This document shows, piece after piece, positions 8,369 to 15,920 of a stretch of 35,170 nt of DNA (positions are counted from its first letter, which is position 1; the number at the start of each line of letters is the position of its first letter). Both the position numbers and the translations under genes were made by a program. Source of the stretch: Lachnospiraceae bacterium. GTDB taxonomy: Bacteria; Bacillota; Clostridia; Lachnospirales; Lachnospiraceae. Below the pieces are notes generated by a model, which ran no database searches, had not been told where the DNA came from, and saw nothing but the letters and a program-made list of their open reading frames with translations. Where the stretch lies: positions 1 to 35,170 of the forward strand of contig JAAWOG010000038.1 in assembly GCA_022799355.1 (NCBI GenBank). The letters are read 5' to 3'.

Positions 8369-8455
8369 AAATTGGCCATTCTATGATATTATGAAAATCT
8401 GAAAAAAGCTATTGACATACAAACCGAACCGTGGTATTTCATAATATTCCAATTT
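8369..8455 (+). promoter_or_regulatory. Dyad-flanked promoter of a small membrane protein gene
   Basis: TTGACA (8412-8417) is followed 17 nt later by an extended -10, TG-g-TATTTC (8435-8440). The promoter sits between perfect inverted arms ATATTATGAAA (8386-8396) and TTTCATAATAT (8437-8447), with outer arms AAATTGG (8369-8375) and CCAATTT (8449-8455). One inner arm overlaps the -10 box, which suits an operator. The arrangement is visible directly; its regulatory role is inference. Confidence 0.5.
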
Positions 8456-8525
8456 AAGATTGGAAAGGGCAACGTAGCATACCAATATTATTTTTGGAGC
8501 TGAGCTCTGGGAAGGAGGTAGTGCT

Positions 8526-8693
8526 ATGAACTTTGTTGTCACCATTGACTGGAAGTTTGTCGTTGCCCTTGGCGCGGCTATGGGCGGTACCATTTTCGCA
8601 GTGAAGATGGATGCCAGTGCAGCCGAGCGAGTATCAACCCATGTGGCTGATGCTTGTAAGGAGTATGCGCTCACTGTGAACAGCGAGCGCTAG
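8526..8693 (+). CDS. Small membrane protein of 55 residues, unknown function
   Basis: A short frame starting MNFVVTIDWKFVVALGAAM, with one hydrophobic segment over residues about 10-26. A soluble tail of about 28 residues carries one cysteine, in the run VADACKEYA. The ATG is preceded by AAGGAGG at ideal spacing. The gene has its own promoter (8412-8440) and its own UUCG terminator (8714-8745), so it is very likely expressed alone. I do not recognise the family. The position at the edge of a restriction-related island makes a toxin, immunity or stress role possible, but nothing in the sequence proves one. Its many GTC, ACC and GCC codons look different from the AT-rich defence genes upstream. 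Confidence 0.7.
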   Translation: MNFVVTIDWKFVVALGAAMGGTIFAVKMDASAAERVSTHVADACKEYALTVNSER

Positions 8694-8713
8694 CTCCAAT
8701 ATAGGATGGACTG

Positions 8714-8745
8714 GGCATATAATCTTCGGATTGTATGCCTGTTTT
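8714..8745 (+). terminator. Intrinsic terminator with UUCG tetraloop
   Basis: GGCATATAATC (8714-8724) pairs with GATTGTATGCC (8729-8739), 11 pairs with one G-U, closed by a TTCG loop. TGTTTTT follows. Confidence 0.9.
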
Positions 8746-8753
8746 TATGCTGA

Positions 8754-8855
8754 ATGGAACGTAAGATTGCTAAATTTGAATTTAAGATGCATCAGGCAGT
8801 TCGGGATGATTTGTTGCGTTATCTGCGAAGCAGCATGGAGAGTGATGGGAGATAA
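8754..8855 (+). CDS. Doubtful 33-residue frame before the Nudix gene
   Basis: The frame starts MERKIAKFEFKMHQAV and ends DGR. It has no convincing ribosome binding site and begins inside the tail of the preceding terminator region. It could be a leader or a gene remnant. I recognise no family. Confidence 0.15.
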   Translation: MERKIAKFEFKMHQAVRDDLLRYLRSSMESDGR

Positions 8856-8860
8856 AAGAA

Positions 8861-9301
8861 ATGAAAACAATAAAAGTCGTTGCAGCAGTCATAAAAGCAG
8901 TGAATGAAGCAGGTCAGCCGGTCATATTCGCAACCCAGAGAGGCTATGGAGAATTTAAGGATGGCTGGGAGTTTCCGGGCGGGAAAATCGAGGAGGGAGA
9001 GAGCCCGAAACAGGCCCTTAAGCGGGAGATCAGGGAAGAACTCGAGATGGAAATTCTGGTCGGGGATCTGATTGATACGGTGGAATATGATTATCCGAAG
9101 TTTCATCTGTCGATGGACTGTTTTTGGGCGGAACCTGTTTCTGAGGATTGGGTACTGAAGGAGCATAAGGCGGCGAGATGGCTGACAGATGAGGAACTTG
9201 ACTTAATAGGGTGGCTTCCGGCGGATGTTGCGTTGGTAGAGAAGATACGGGAGAAGCAAATGGAAGAGAGGAAAGATAAAAAGGTTGATAAACTTATTTA
9301 A
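8861..9301 (+). CDS. Nudix hydrolase, MutT/(d)NTP pyrophosphatase type
   Basis: 146 residues with a complete Nudix box at 41-65: GKIEEGES, seven residues, then REIREELEMEI. This matches Gx5Ex7REUxEExGU apart from the last glycine position. WEFPGGK just before the box and the acidic C-terminal half fit the MutT / 8-oxo-dGTP diphosphatase or CTP pyrophosphatase group. The expected reaction is hydrolysis of a nucleoside triphosphate to the monophosphate plus pyrophosphate in the cytoplasm; the exact substrate is not readable. The last 15 residues are a charged Lys/Glu-rich tail. A rhodanese lipoprotein follows after 15 nt, suggesting one transcript. Confidence 0.9.
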   Translation: MKTIKVVAAVIKAVNEAGQPVIFATQRGYGEFKDGWEFPGGKIEEGESPKQALKREIREELEMEILVGDLIDTVEYDYPKFHLSMDCFWAEPVSEDWVLKEHKAARWLTDEELDLIGWLPADVALVEKIREKQMEERKDKKVDKLI

Positions 9302-9316
9302 AACGGAGGAGTCACA

Positions 9317-9706
9317 ATGAAAAAAATAATGATATCCATATGGATTGCTCTTTTTTTACTGACGGGGTGCGGGGCTTTAGACGGGGAGTCCGGGTATCGA
9401 CGGATCAGCATGGAAGAGGCCGTTGTTATGATGGAGGAAGAAAGCGGTTATATTATTCTGGATGTGCGCACGCCGGAAGAATTTGGGGAGAAGCATATTC
9501 CCGGCGCCGTCAATATTCCCAATGAAACGATCGGCACGGAAGAAATCCCTGACCTGCCGGACAAGGAACAGTTGATCCTTGTGTACTGCCGCAGCGGAAA
9601 CCGCAGCAAACAGGCGTCTGAAAAACTGGCGGATCTGGGTTATACAAATATTGTGGAGTTTGGCGGCATCAATGACTGGGAAGGAGAAACCACGTCAGAA
9701 TCATAA
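9317..9706 (+). CDS. Rhodanese-like lipoprotein
   Basis: 129 residues. The N-terminus is a lipoprotein signal ending LLTGC, with lipidated Cys18, so the mature protein sits on the outer face of the membrane. The rest is a single rhodanese domain: LDVRTPEEFGEKHIPGAVNI and the active loop YCRSGNRS with catalytic Cys91. Such domains carry persulfide sulfur or act in thiol redox. ACGGAGGAG precedes the ATG. It lies between the Nudix and DUF2971 genes with gaps of 15 and 12 nt, an operon-like arrangement with no obvious shared pathway. Confidence 0.9.
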   Translation: MKKIMISIWIALFLLTGCGALDGESGYRRISMEEAVVMMEEESGYIILDVRTPEEFGEKHIPGAVNIPNETIGTEEIPDLPDKEQLILVYCRSGNRSKQASEKLADLGYTNIVEFGGINDWEGETTSES

Positions 9707-9718
9707 GGGAGGAAAGGT

Positions 9719-10540
9719 ATGCTGTATCATTACACGGATTTTGCGGCTTTTGACGGTATTATCCGATGCGCGGAGCTGAGACTGAATAATATTCTGAATA
9801 TGAACGATGCCTCCGAAATGCGTTTTTTTATGAACGACATTTGCCGTGCCGTCATGGAGAGATTGAAGGCGGAGGGGGAGGAGGAAAAAAGCCATGTGAT
9901 AGAGAAGTTCTTTCACAGGGAACTGGAGGAAGAGTTTCGCTATTCGGCGTATGCGGCATGTTTTTCTAAATACAGGGATGACGCCGCACAGTGGGAGAGA
10001 TACGGGCATCTGGGGCAGGGCGTCTGCATTGCCTTTCATGAAAATCTGATGCAGAAGATGACCGGCGGCGCCGTGTCATTGCAGACCGTATACTACCAGA
10101 AAGATATGCGGGAACATCGGCTTGTGGAAGAGTTTTACCGGGTGATCATGGGAGAGAGGCGGTTATCGGAAATGCAGCGGGAGATGCGGGAGATCATGAA
10201 TGATGCGTGGATTCAGTCGGCGGCATTCAAGCATCCTTCTTTTGCCAGGGAAAAGGAGCGCAGGCTGGTGATTTCTCCGTTTGTTTTAAACGATTTTGCC
10301 GTGGAGCCGAGATACCATGTGTCGGCGGGGCGGATCAAGAAGTATTATCCCCTGGATCTGAACAGGATGTGCGGGAGGCTTGGGCTTCATATGTCGGAAC
10401 TGATCGGGGAGATCATCATCGGTCCGGCATCCTCGCAGTCAATGCCGATATTGCAGGATTACCTGGTGGACTGCGGGATGAATGCGCTGAAAGACAAGAT
10501 CAGTATGTCGGACTGTCCGCTCAGAAAACCGACGACATAA
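9719..10540 (+). CDS. DUF2971 family protein
   Basis: 273 residues. The opening LYHYTDFAAFDGIIRCAELR and then LNNILNMNDASEM match the DUF2971 signature (HYT near the N-terminus and a NDxxE segment). Later AACFSKYRDDAAQWERYG and GVCIAFH are also typical. The molecular role of the family is not established; similar proteins often occur in accessory and defence-related regions. GGGAGGAAAGGT precedes the ATG. The gene is convergent with the cis-prenyltransferase gene, with 22 nt between the stops. Confidence 0.8.
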   Translation: MLYHYTDFAAFDGIIRCAELRLNNILNMNDASEMRFFMNDICRAVMERLKAEGEEEKSHVIEKFFHRELEEEFRYSAYAACFSKYRDDAAQWERYGHLGQGVCIAFHENLMQKMTGGAVSLQTVYYQKDMREHRLVEEFYRVIMGERRLSEMQREMREIMNDAWIQSAAFKHPSFAREKERRLVISPFVLNDFAVEPRYHVSAGRIKKYYPLDLNRMCGRLGLHMSELIGEIIIGPASSQSMPILQDYLVDCGMNALKDKISMSDCPLRKPTT

Positions 10541-10562
10541 CATTGCTGATTACGGCGCTGTT

Positions 10563-11177
10563 TTAGCCGCCCAACGTGACATCCTGCTTCTGATACCATT
10601 GCAGGGCGTCCTCAAACTGTTGTTCCTGAAAATCGGGCCAGAGTTCTTTCACGATATAAAAGTCGGCGTAAACCGTCTGGATCGGCAGAAAACCGGATAG
10701 GCGGCACATACCGCCCCAGCGGATCACCAGATCGATCCGCGGTATCTCCCGGGATGCCCATCCGTTTTTCATATCCCATTCCCAGCCGTAGTCGGTCAGA
10801 AGATTTACACGCAGTTTATCTCCTGTGTAAGCGGCGGGACGCCTGCGCTCTGCGAAGGGAAGGAGGCCTGCGGGAAAACAGGAGGAGTCCGTATTGCCGA
10901 GTACGAACAGTTCCGTGTTTTCCTGCGCGATCAATTCGGCGGCTTTGACGCAGGCTTCGGAGAACGCAAGGACCTGTTCCTTGGGGCGCTTACAGTTATC
11001 CACCGTAAAGCCGTAGAAGGTCAGTTCCTGTACGCCGTAGCTTTGCGCCGCTTTTAATAGTCTGAGCCCCGGGGTGAGCCCGTGGGCGTAACCATCTTCT
11101 TTTTTCAATCCGTTTTGTTTTGCCCAGCGTCTGTTGCCGTCCGGGATGACGCCGATGTGTTTTGGTATTCGTTTCAT
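10563..11177 (-). CDS. Divergent short cis-prenyltransferase (UppS family)
   Basis: 204 residues against about 250 for typical UppS. It keeps HIGVIPDGNRRWAK, with the catalytic Asp13 of the DGN motif, and the C-terminal DLVIRWGGMCRLSGFLPIQ ... YADFY ... LWPDF. In canonical enzymes the matching motif is RTSGE/RTGGE-x-R, whose Glu helps hold magnesium; here that position is Met157. The central lid region is also shortened. Canonical enzymes add isopentenyl diphosphate units to farnesyl diphosphate to build the C55 wall carrier. Because of the Glu to Met change and the short length, this paralogue may make a shorter product or have another role; that is inference. The ATG is poorly served by a visible ribosome site. 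Confidence 0.75.
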   Translation of the reverse strand: MKRIPKHIGVIPDGNRRWAKQNGLKKEDGYAHGLTPGLRLLKAAQSYGVQELTFYGFTVDNCKRPKEQVLAFSEACVKAAELIAQENTELFVLGNTDSSCFPAGLLPFAERRRPAAYTGDKLRVNLLTDYGWEWDMKNGWASREIPRIDLVIRWGGMCRLSGFLPIQTVYADFYIVKELWPDFQEQQFEDALQWYQKQDVTLGG

Positions 11178-11236
11178 GCCTGTTATTATGGCCGGAGTCC
11201 GGAAATTTATGCAGGAAACGTTCGGTATCAGCGGAG

Positions 11237-12286
11237 TTATTCCAGTTTCAGATCATTTTCTTTGATCCATCCGATCTTTCTGAGCAGATTTCCCGTGACA
11301 AGGGAGATAACAGCCGGCAGGACAAAGCACACCAGAATCAGTCCGATCCAGTCCATGGCAGTGACGGAAGTCTTTGTGCCCGCCGCAATGTCGTTCAGCC
11401 AGCCGGTATATACGCCGATCTGCCCCACCAGTCCGCAGGTGCCCATACCGGCGGATACGGGGGTGCCGTTCATCTGCAGGCGAAACAGACAGGTTGCGAT
11501 GGGACCGGTGATGGCGGAGGAAAGGATGGGGGGAATCCAGATTTTTGGGTTTTTTACGATATTGCCCATCTGAAGCATGGAGGTACCAAGCCCCTGAGAG
11601 ATCAGCCCGCCCCACTTATTTTCCTTAAAACTCATGACGGCAAAGCCGACCATATTGGCACAGCACCCGGCAACGGCAGCGCCTCCGGCAAGTCCCGTCA
11701 GGGAGAGAGCCGCGCAGATTGCGGCGGAAGAGATTGGCAGCGTCAGCGCAATACCCACAAGCACGGATACGATAATGCCCATCAGAAAAGGCTGCAGATC
11801 CGTAGCCCACATGATCAGGCGTCCCACGGAGCTGGCGGCGGCGCCGATGCCGGGAGCGAGAAGATGAGACAGCAGGATACCTGCGAAAATTGTTACGAAG
11901 GGAGTAACCAGGATATCGATTTTCGTTTCTTTGGAGATAAGCTTGCCGCATTCGGAAGCGAGAATCGCAATGATCAAAACCGCAAGCGGTCCGCCCGCAC
12001 CGCCGAGCTCGTTGGCGGCGCCGCCCACCGCGGCGAGGGAAAACAGGACAAGGGGAGGTGCCTGCAGGGCAAAACCAATCGAGATTGCCATGGCGGGCCC
12101 CGCCATATTGGCGGCGTATGTACCGACGGTTACGAAATATTCCAGCCCCGTCTGCTGTCCCAGTGTTTTAATGATCGTGCCGATCAGAAGAGAGCAGAAC
12201 AATCCCTGCGCCATGGCGCCGAGACAATCCACACCATATCTTTTTAAAGAGAAAATAATGTTCTTGCGTTTCATAAATTCTTTCAT
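11237..12286 (-). CDS. PTS EIIC-like integral membrane protein (PTS_EIIC_2 type)
   Basis: 349 residues from the ATG at 12286, which follows GAAAGG; a longer frame to 12439 exists but adds a non-hydrophobic stretch and lacks a better ribosome site. The protein is very hydrophobic with about 8-10 membrane segments and Gly/Ala-rich loops such as GGAANELGGAGGPLAV. This pattern fits the small PTS_EIIC_2 family, often called a PTS IIC or putative regulator protein. No IIA or IIB partner is nearby, so phosphoryl-transfer function is uncertain. It lies 59 nt upstream of the cis-prenyltransferase on the same strand. Confidence 0.7.
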   Translation of the reverse strand: MKEFMKRKNIIFSLKRYGVDCLGAMAQGLFCSLLIGTIIKTLGQQTGLEYFVTVGTYAANMAGPAMAISIGFALQAPPLVLFSLAAVGGAANELGGAGGPLAVLIIAILASECGKLISKETKIDILVTPFVTIFAGILLSHLLAPGIGAAASSVGRLIMWATDLQPFLMGIIVSVLVGIALTLPISSAAICAALSLTGLAGGAAVAGCCANMVGFAVMSFKENKWGGLISQGLGTSMLQMGNIVKNPKIWIPPILSSAITGPIATCLFRLQMNGTPVSAGMGTCGLVGQIGVYTGWLNDIAAGTKTSVTAMDWIGLILVCFVLPAVISLVTGNLLRKIGWIKENDLKLE

Positions 12287-12462
12287 GTCAGTCAGCCTTT
12301 CTTTTGTGAGAATACTTTGGGTATACAGGTTTGGGCATAGCCGGTTTGTGAAGGTTATCTGTGGGGATGCCGGACGTATCCCTGCCGGATGCTCTGCCTT
12401 GTTTTCCATGAGTATAGTCCAGCGGCGGAAAAAAAGCAAGGTAAGATTGTCGGAGGCGGGAG

Positions 12463-13323
12463 TTATCGGGGCTTTTGGTTCTCTCCCGGCCGGGCGGATG
12501 GTTTAGCCGGATGACATGGGATTTCTATCTGTACGATATAATCTTCAATCCGGTCGATCACGGTCTCATTGATCCCTTTTTCATAGGAAAAACCGGAAAG
12601 CGTCAGCCCCTCTCTGCGGGCATAGTCCAGAATGTCCTGATAGCGCAGGGGCATTTGATCCCATGTCCCTTTGTGAAAGGCGCGGAGGTATGTTCCCGGG
12701 GGCTGTGCATGAAGCCCTTTTTTCCGCTTCAGAAAGGGAATCTCTATAAACAGTTTCGTGTAATCATCAAAATTGCCGCTTTGGAGGCTGGAAACGGGGA
12801 TCATGGAGCCGTAGGAGGCGTCATGGAGGCGGCCGAGCCCGTATCTGGCGGTTTCAGCCGTAATCAGTTCCACTTCTTTTTCAAAGGCGGTATCTCTGTC
12901 AATATCCACCGTCACAAGGCAGCGTTCCTCTTTTTCCACGATGCTGATTTCCGCCAGGTCTATTGTCAGCAGGGTTTCCATGTCCTGATAATGGTTGTGC
13001 AGGGTTTTTCTGACTGCCTGCAGGTGTCTGATCTGCAGATCCAGATCAGAAAGTTTTTCCGCCAGAAGAGTTTTCATATGTTCGGCGGAGCGGTTTTTCA
13101 TGAAATCCTGTATTTCCGGTATGGAGACGTCTAATTCCCGCAGCAGCAAAATGGTTTCGAGTATGGGACTCTGGTAGTAATTATAGCAGCGGTACCCGTT
13201 TTCCGGGTTTATGCAGGCGGGATGGAAGAGGCCGATCTCGTCATACCACATCAGTGTTTTTTTATTGATGCCGTGGAGGGAGGCAAATTCGCCGATGGTA
13301 AGTAGTTTGCTGTTTTTATTCAT
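12463..13323 (-). CDS. MerR family regulator with effector-binding domain
   Basis: 286 residues. The N-terminal winged helix is LTIGEFASLHGINKKTLMWYDEIGLF, followed by ENGYRCYNYYQ, the classic MerR HTH. A coiled-coil linker spans about 85-125. The C-terminal half (about 130-270) is a GyrI/BmrR-like ligand domain, suggesting response to a small, possibly drug-like molecule. It is divergent from a MATE exporter whose promoter has a 19-bp spacer holding a palindrome, the hallmark of MerR control. The pair therefore looks like a drug-induced efflux module; the inducer is unknown. Confidence 0.9.
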   Translation of the reverse strand: MNKNSKLLTIGEFASLHGINKKTLMWYDEIGLFHPACINPENGYRCYNYYQSPILETILLLRELDVSIPEIQDFMKNRSAEHMKTLLAEKLSDLDLQIRHLQAVRKTLHNHYQDMETLLTIDLAEISIVEKEERCLVTVDIDRDTAFEKEVELITAETARYGLGRLHDASYGSMIPVSSLQSGNFDDYTKLFIEIPFLKRKKGLHAQPPGTYLRAFHKGTWDQMPLRYQDILDYARREGLTLSGFSYEKGINETVIDRIEDYIVQIEIPCHPAKPSARPGENQKPR

Positions 13324-13391
13324 GTTGTTTTCTCCTGATCATGCTCCCTGAAACCGGAGCTTTTATTTTTAAATATTCTGATATTTTTGGG

Positions 13392-13422
13392 TTGACCATA
13401 CTGTTACTGTACGGTTTATACT
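13392..13422 (+). promoter_or_regulatory. MerR-type promoter/operator of the first MATE gene
   Basis: The -35 TTGACC (13392-13397) and -10 TATACT (13417-13422) are 19 nt apart instead of 17. The spacer region holds a 21-bp imperfect palindrome (13395-13415, 8 of 10 arm pairs). An overlong spacer filled with a dyad is the known arrangement for MerR activators, which twist the DNA to align the boxes. Confidence 0.75.
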
Positions 13423-13498
13423 ATCAGATACAAAGGGAAAATACAAGAGAATCAGGAAAACAAATGCACTTTATAAATGGAGAGGAACAGGTGATTTT

Positions 13499-14830
13499 AT
13501 GGAAAACCAGAATGTGTATTTAAAACCGGTAACTTTAAAAAATATTTTTAAATTTGCCGTGCCCACTATTGCGATGACAGTGTTTATGTCTTTTTATACC
13601 ATGGTGGACGGACTGTTTGTATCGAATCTGATCGGTACAAACGCGCTCTCGGCGATCAATCTGACGGCGCCCATCATCCAGCTTGTGACGGCCGTATCCA
13701 CCATGCTTGCCACGGGGGGAAGCGCGGTGATTATGAAAAAGATGGGAGAGAAGAAGGGGGATGAAGCGAAGGAGGATTTTACCTTTCTGATTCTGGTGAA
13801 CGTCCTTGTGGGAATGATGATGTGCGTCCTTGGGTATGTGCTGATGGAAGATATTTTTGCCGGGATGCATCTTTCGGCGGAGGTGGAAGGATATTGTGTG
13901 GAATATCTGAGCCGTTATCTGGTATTTAACGTACCCATTCTCCTGATGAATAATTTTACGCTCTATATGATCGCCAGTGAGAAGGCGACATTGTCTTTGA
14001 TCTGTTCGGTGACGGGCGGCGTATTGAATATGGTGCTTGATTATGTGTTTATCGCCGGCTTTGGCATGGGAATAGGAGGCGCGGCAATCGCCACGGGGCT
14101 GGGGTATTCGGTAACGGCCGCTGTGGGACTGGTTGTCTTTAGCCGGAAAAAGAGTCTGCTGCATTTTGCAAAGCCCGTTTTCCGGTTCAGAGTTCTTTGG
14201 AATGCGGCGACAAACGGCTGTTCGGAGATGGCAACGGCGCTTGTCACCGGGATTATCACAATGATGTTCAATTGGACCATGCTGCGTTATGCGGGGGAGG
14301 ACGGCGTTGCAGCGGTGACGATTATCATGTATGTGCTGATGTTTGCAAGTTCTCTGTATACGGGATACTCCTACGGAGTCGCGCCCATGCTCAGTTTCTA
14401 CTATGGAGAGCAGAGTCACGGAAAGCTGAAAAAGCTGGTGACGCTCAGCCTGCAGGTGATCGCAGGGATTTCCCTTGTCACGGTGGGGGCTTCTTTCCTT
14501 CTGACAAGGCCGCTTGTGTCGGTCTTTGCCAGAGCGGATAATCCGGTGTATGATCTGGCAGTAACAGGGAACAGGATCTGTACGATAGCGCTGCTTTTTA
14601 TCGGTTTTAATATTTTTGCCAGCGGGATGTTTACCGCACTGTCCAACGGAATCGTCTCGGCAGTGCTGGCGTTCTCGAGATCCTTTGTATTTATGCTGAT
14701 AACTATGATTGTCCTGCCCCTGCTGCTGGGCGTGAACGGCATCTGGCTGGCAACGCCCGCGGCGGAAGGGATGGCGCTTATATTATCCACAGCGCTGTTT
14801 TTGAAATACAAAAAGAGGTATCAATACTGA
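13499..14830 (+). CDS. MATE family multidrug efflux transporter
   Basis: 443 residues with about 12 membrane helices in two similar halves. It opens with LKNIFKFAVPTIAMTVFMSFYTMVDGLFV, the usual MATE N-terminus, followed by the GTNALSAINLTAPI loop. MATE proteins export cationic drugs or metabolites using a sodium or proton gradient. AGGTGAT precedes the ATG. The MerR-type promoter upstream and the divergent MerR gene indicate inducible expression. Confidence 0.9.
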   Translation: MENQNVYLKPVTLKNIFKFAVPTIAMTVFMSFYTMVDGLFVSNLIGTNALSAINLTAPIIQLVTAVSTMLATGGSAVIMKKMGEKKGDEAKEDFTFLILVNVLVGMMMCVLGYVLMEDIFAGMHLSAEVEGYCVEYLSRYLVFNVPILLMNNFTLYMIASEKATLSLICSVTGGVLNMVLDYVFIAGFGMGIGGAAIATGLGYSVTAAVGLVVFSRKKSLLHFAKPVFRFRVLWNAATNGCSEMATALVTGIITMMFNWTMLRYAGEDGVAAVTIIMYVLMFASSLYTGYSYGVAPMLSFYYGEQSHGKLKKLVTLSLQVIAGISLVTVGASFLLTRPLVSVFARADNPVYDLAVTGNRICTIALLFIGFNIFASGMFTALSNGIVSAVLAFSRSFVFMLITMIVLPLLLGVNGIWLATPAAEGMALILSTALFLKYKKRYQY

Positions 14831-14879
14831 GCCCCCTATCGTAAAGCGTTTGCGAGTCGAACCGCCGTATTGCAATAAT

Positions 14880-15452
14880 TTATTTTTTGATCCTGCAAAT
14901 CAATTGTGTCATAGTCCCCATGGGGCAGTAAACGCACCAGGAGCGGGGCTTAAAGAGAATCATGGTAAGAAACCCAAGCACGGTGGAGGTGAGCATCACA
15001 CTGTAAAAGCCGAAGGCAAACTGCGCCACGCCGTCGGAAAACAGTGTGCCGCGGTAAGCCCAGTGCCATGGCAGTTTAAAGGTCCACAGCAGCGTTACCA
15101 CCGTGCTTAAGTTTTTGGCGCCGGCAAATACCAGATATGTATTCCACAGCATAAGGAAGAACATGGCAAAAAAGAAGAGCAGAAAGCCGTATCTGAAATA
15201 AGCGGACTTCATCCATTTCGGGATATCCTTTTTGCGGGAGAGGCCGAATCTGCCGCCCACAAGAGAGAATAACTGCCCTCTGCCGCAGTATTTATTGCAG
15301 TAGGCTTTATTGCCTTTTATGATCGCGATGAGCAACGGAATAAAAAAGCACAGAAGCCCCAGCCAGGCAAAAAGGATGTTTAAAAATCCGAGGATCAGAT
15401 AAGTCAGGGAAACGATCCAGAGATAGTCATACCAGTTCTTTTTTCTTTTCAT
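14880..15452 (-). CDS. Membrane-bound 4Fe-4S protein (NapH/NosR-like, Fer4_5)
   Basis: 190 residues with about four membrane helices and two cysteine clusters, CNKYCGRGQ and CVYCPMGTMTQ, which recall the CxxxCP motifs of NapH and NosR-type electron-transfer proteins. It probably passes electrons between the membrane and the ferredoxin encoded just before it. The ATG overlaps the ferredoxin stop as ATGA, so the two are translationally coupled. No terminal reductase or acceptor gene is adjacent, so the redox partner is unknown. Confidence 0.8.
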   Translation of the reverse strand: MKRKKNWYDYLWIVSLTYLILGFLNILFAWLGLLCFFIPLLIAIIKGNKAYCNKYCGRGQLFSLVGGRFGLSRKKDIPKWMKSAYFRYGFLLFFFAMFFLMLWNTYLVFAGAKNLSTVVTLLWTFKLPWHWAYRGTLFSDGVAQFAFGFYSVMLTSTVLGFLTMILFKPRSWCVYCPMGTMTQLICRIKK

Positions 15453-15646
15453 GCGTCAGCCACCTCCAGTGTAATAATGCTTGCCGGACATTCTTTGGCA
15501 CATATGCCGCATCCGACACATTGTTCTTTGTTGATTTCGGCACAGATGCCTTTGGGGATGGTGATCGCGCCTCTGGGGCAGACTTTCATGCAGCATCCGC
15601 AGGCAACACAATGTTTTGTATCGATGAGAGCTTTTCTTTTGGGCAT
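15449..15646 (-). CDS. 2[4Fe-4S] ferredoxin
   Basis: 65 residues from the ATG at 15646, chosen because AAGGAGT lies 7 nt upstream; a longer frame to 15862 has no such support and runs through the promoter. Two complete clusters are present: CVACGCCMKVCP and CVGCGICAKECP, each CxxCxxCxxxCP. It is a small soluble electron carrier coupled to the downstream membrane Fe-S protein. Confidence 0.9.
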   Translation of the reverse strand: MPKRKALIDTKHCVACGCCMKVCPRGAITIPKGICAEINKEQCVGCGICAKECPASIITLEVADA

Positions 15647-15673
15647 GATGAGACTCCTTCTTGTTTTTTTATC

Positions 15674-15715
15674 AGTATAGGGGAGGATGGGGAAATGTTT
15701 CAGTGACAAAGTCAC
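15674..15715 (-). promoter_or_regulatory. Ferredoxin promoter with upstream palindrome
   Basis: On the minus strand a TATACT -10 box occupies 15679-15674. A perfect palindrome GTGAC-TTT-GTCAC (15715-15703) is centred about 42 nt before the expected start point and there is no good -35. The position is typical of activators that touch RNA polymerase. The half-sites recall CRP/FNR but the spacing is one base short, so the regulator is uncertain. Confidence 0.45.
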
Positions 15716-15784
15716 ATAAGTTATTTCCGGTGAAAGATGATGCGGAAATAATTTTGCATTAATTTTGTAAAAACGAAAATAGAT

Positions 15785-15814
15785 GTTGCAAAATGCAACC
15801 ATTTGTAGTAGTAT
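15785..15814 (+). promoter_or_regulatory. Promoter of the Rpn nuclease gene with overlapping palindrome
   Basis: TTGCAA (15786-15791) and TAGTAT (15809-15814) are 17 nt apart. The palindrome GTTGCA-AAA-TGCAAC (15785-15799) overlaps the -35, suggesting repressor control. Confidence 0.4.
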
Positions 15815-15920
15815 ATAAATACATATCCGGGAACTTCTGAGATTTCTTGATCTTCTTATCACATTCGTGAGACAAAGGCTCCCTTATATGAAAAAAATTG
15901 GATAAAGGGAGGAAGAAGGC

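Noticed and set aside
11162-12247. Long plus-strand frame opposite the PTS IIC-like gene
   Set aside because: It is antisense to a convincing hydrophobic membrane protein, has a low-complexity charged composition and no family match.
13535-14419. Long minus-strand frame opposite the first MATE gene
   Set aside because: It is rich in His, Arg and Gln as expected for antisense of a membrane protein; no ribosome site or motif.
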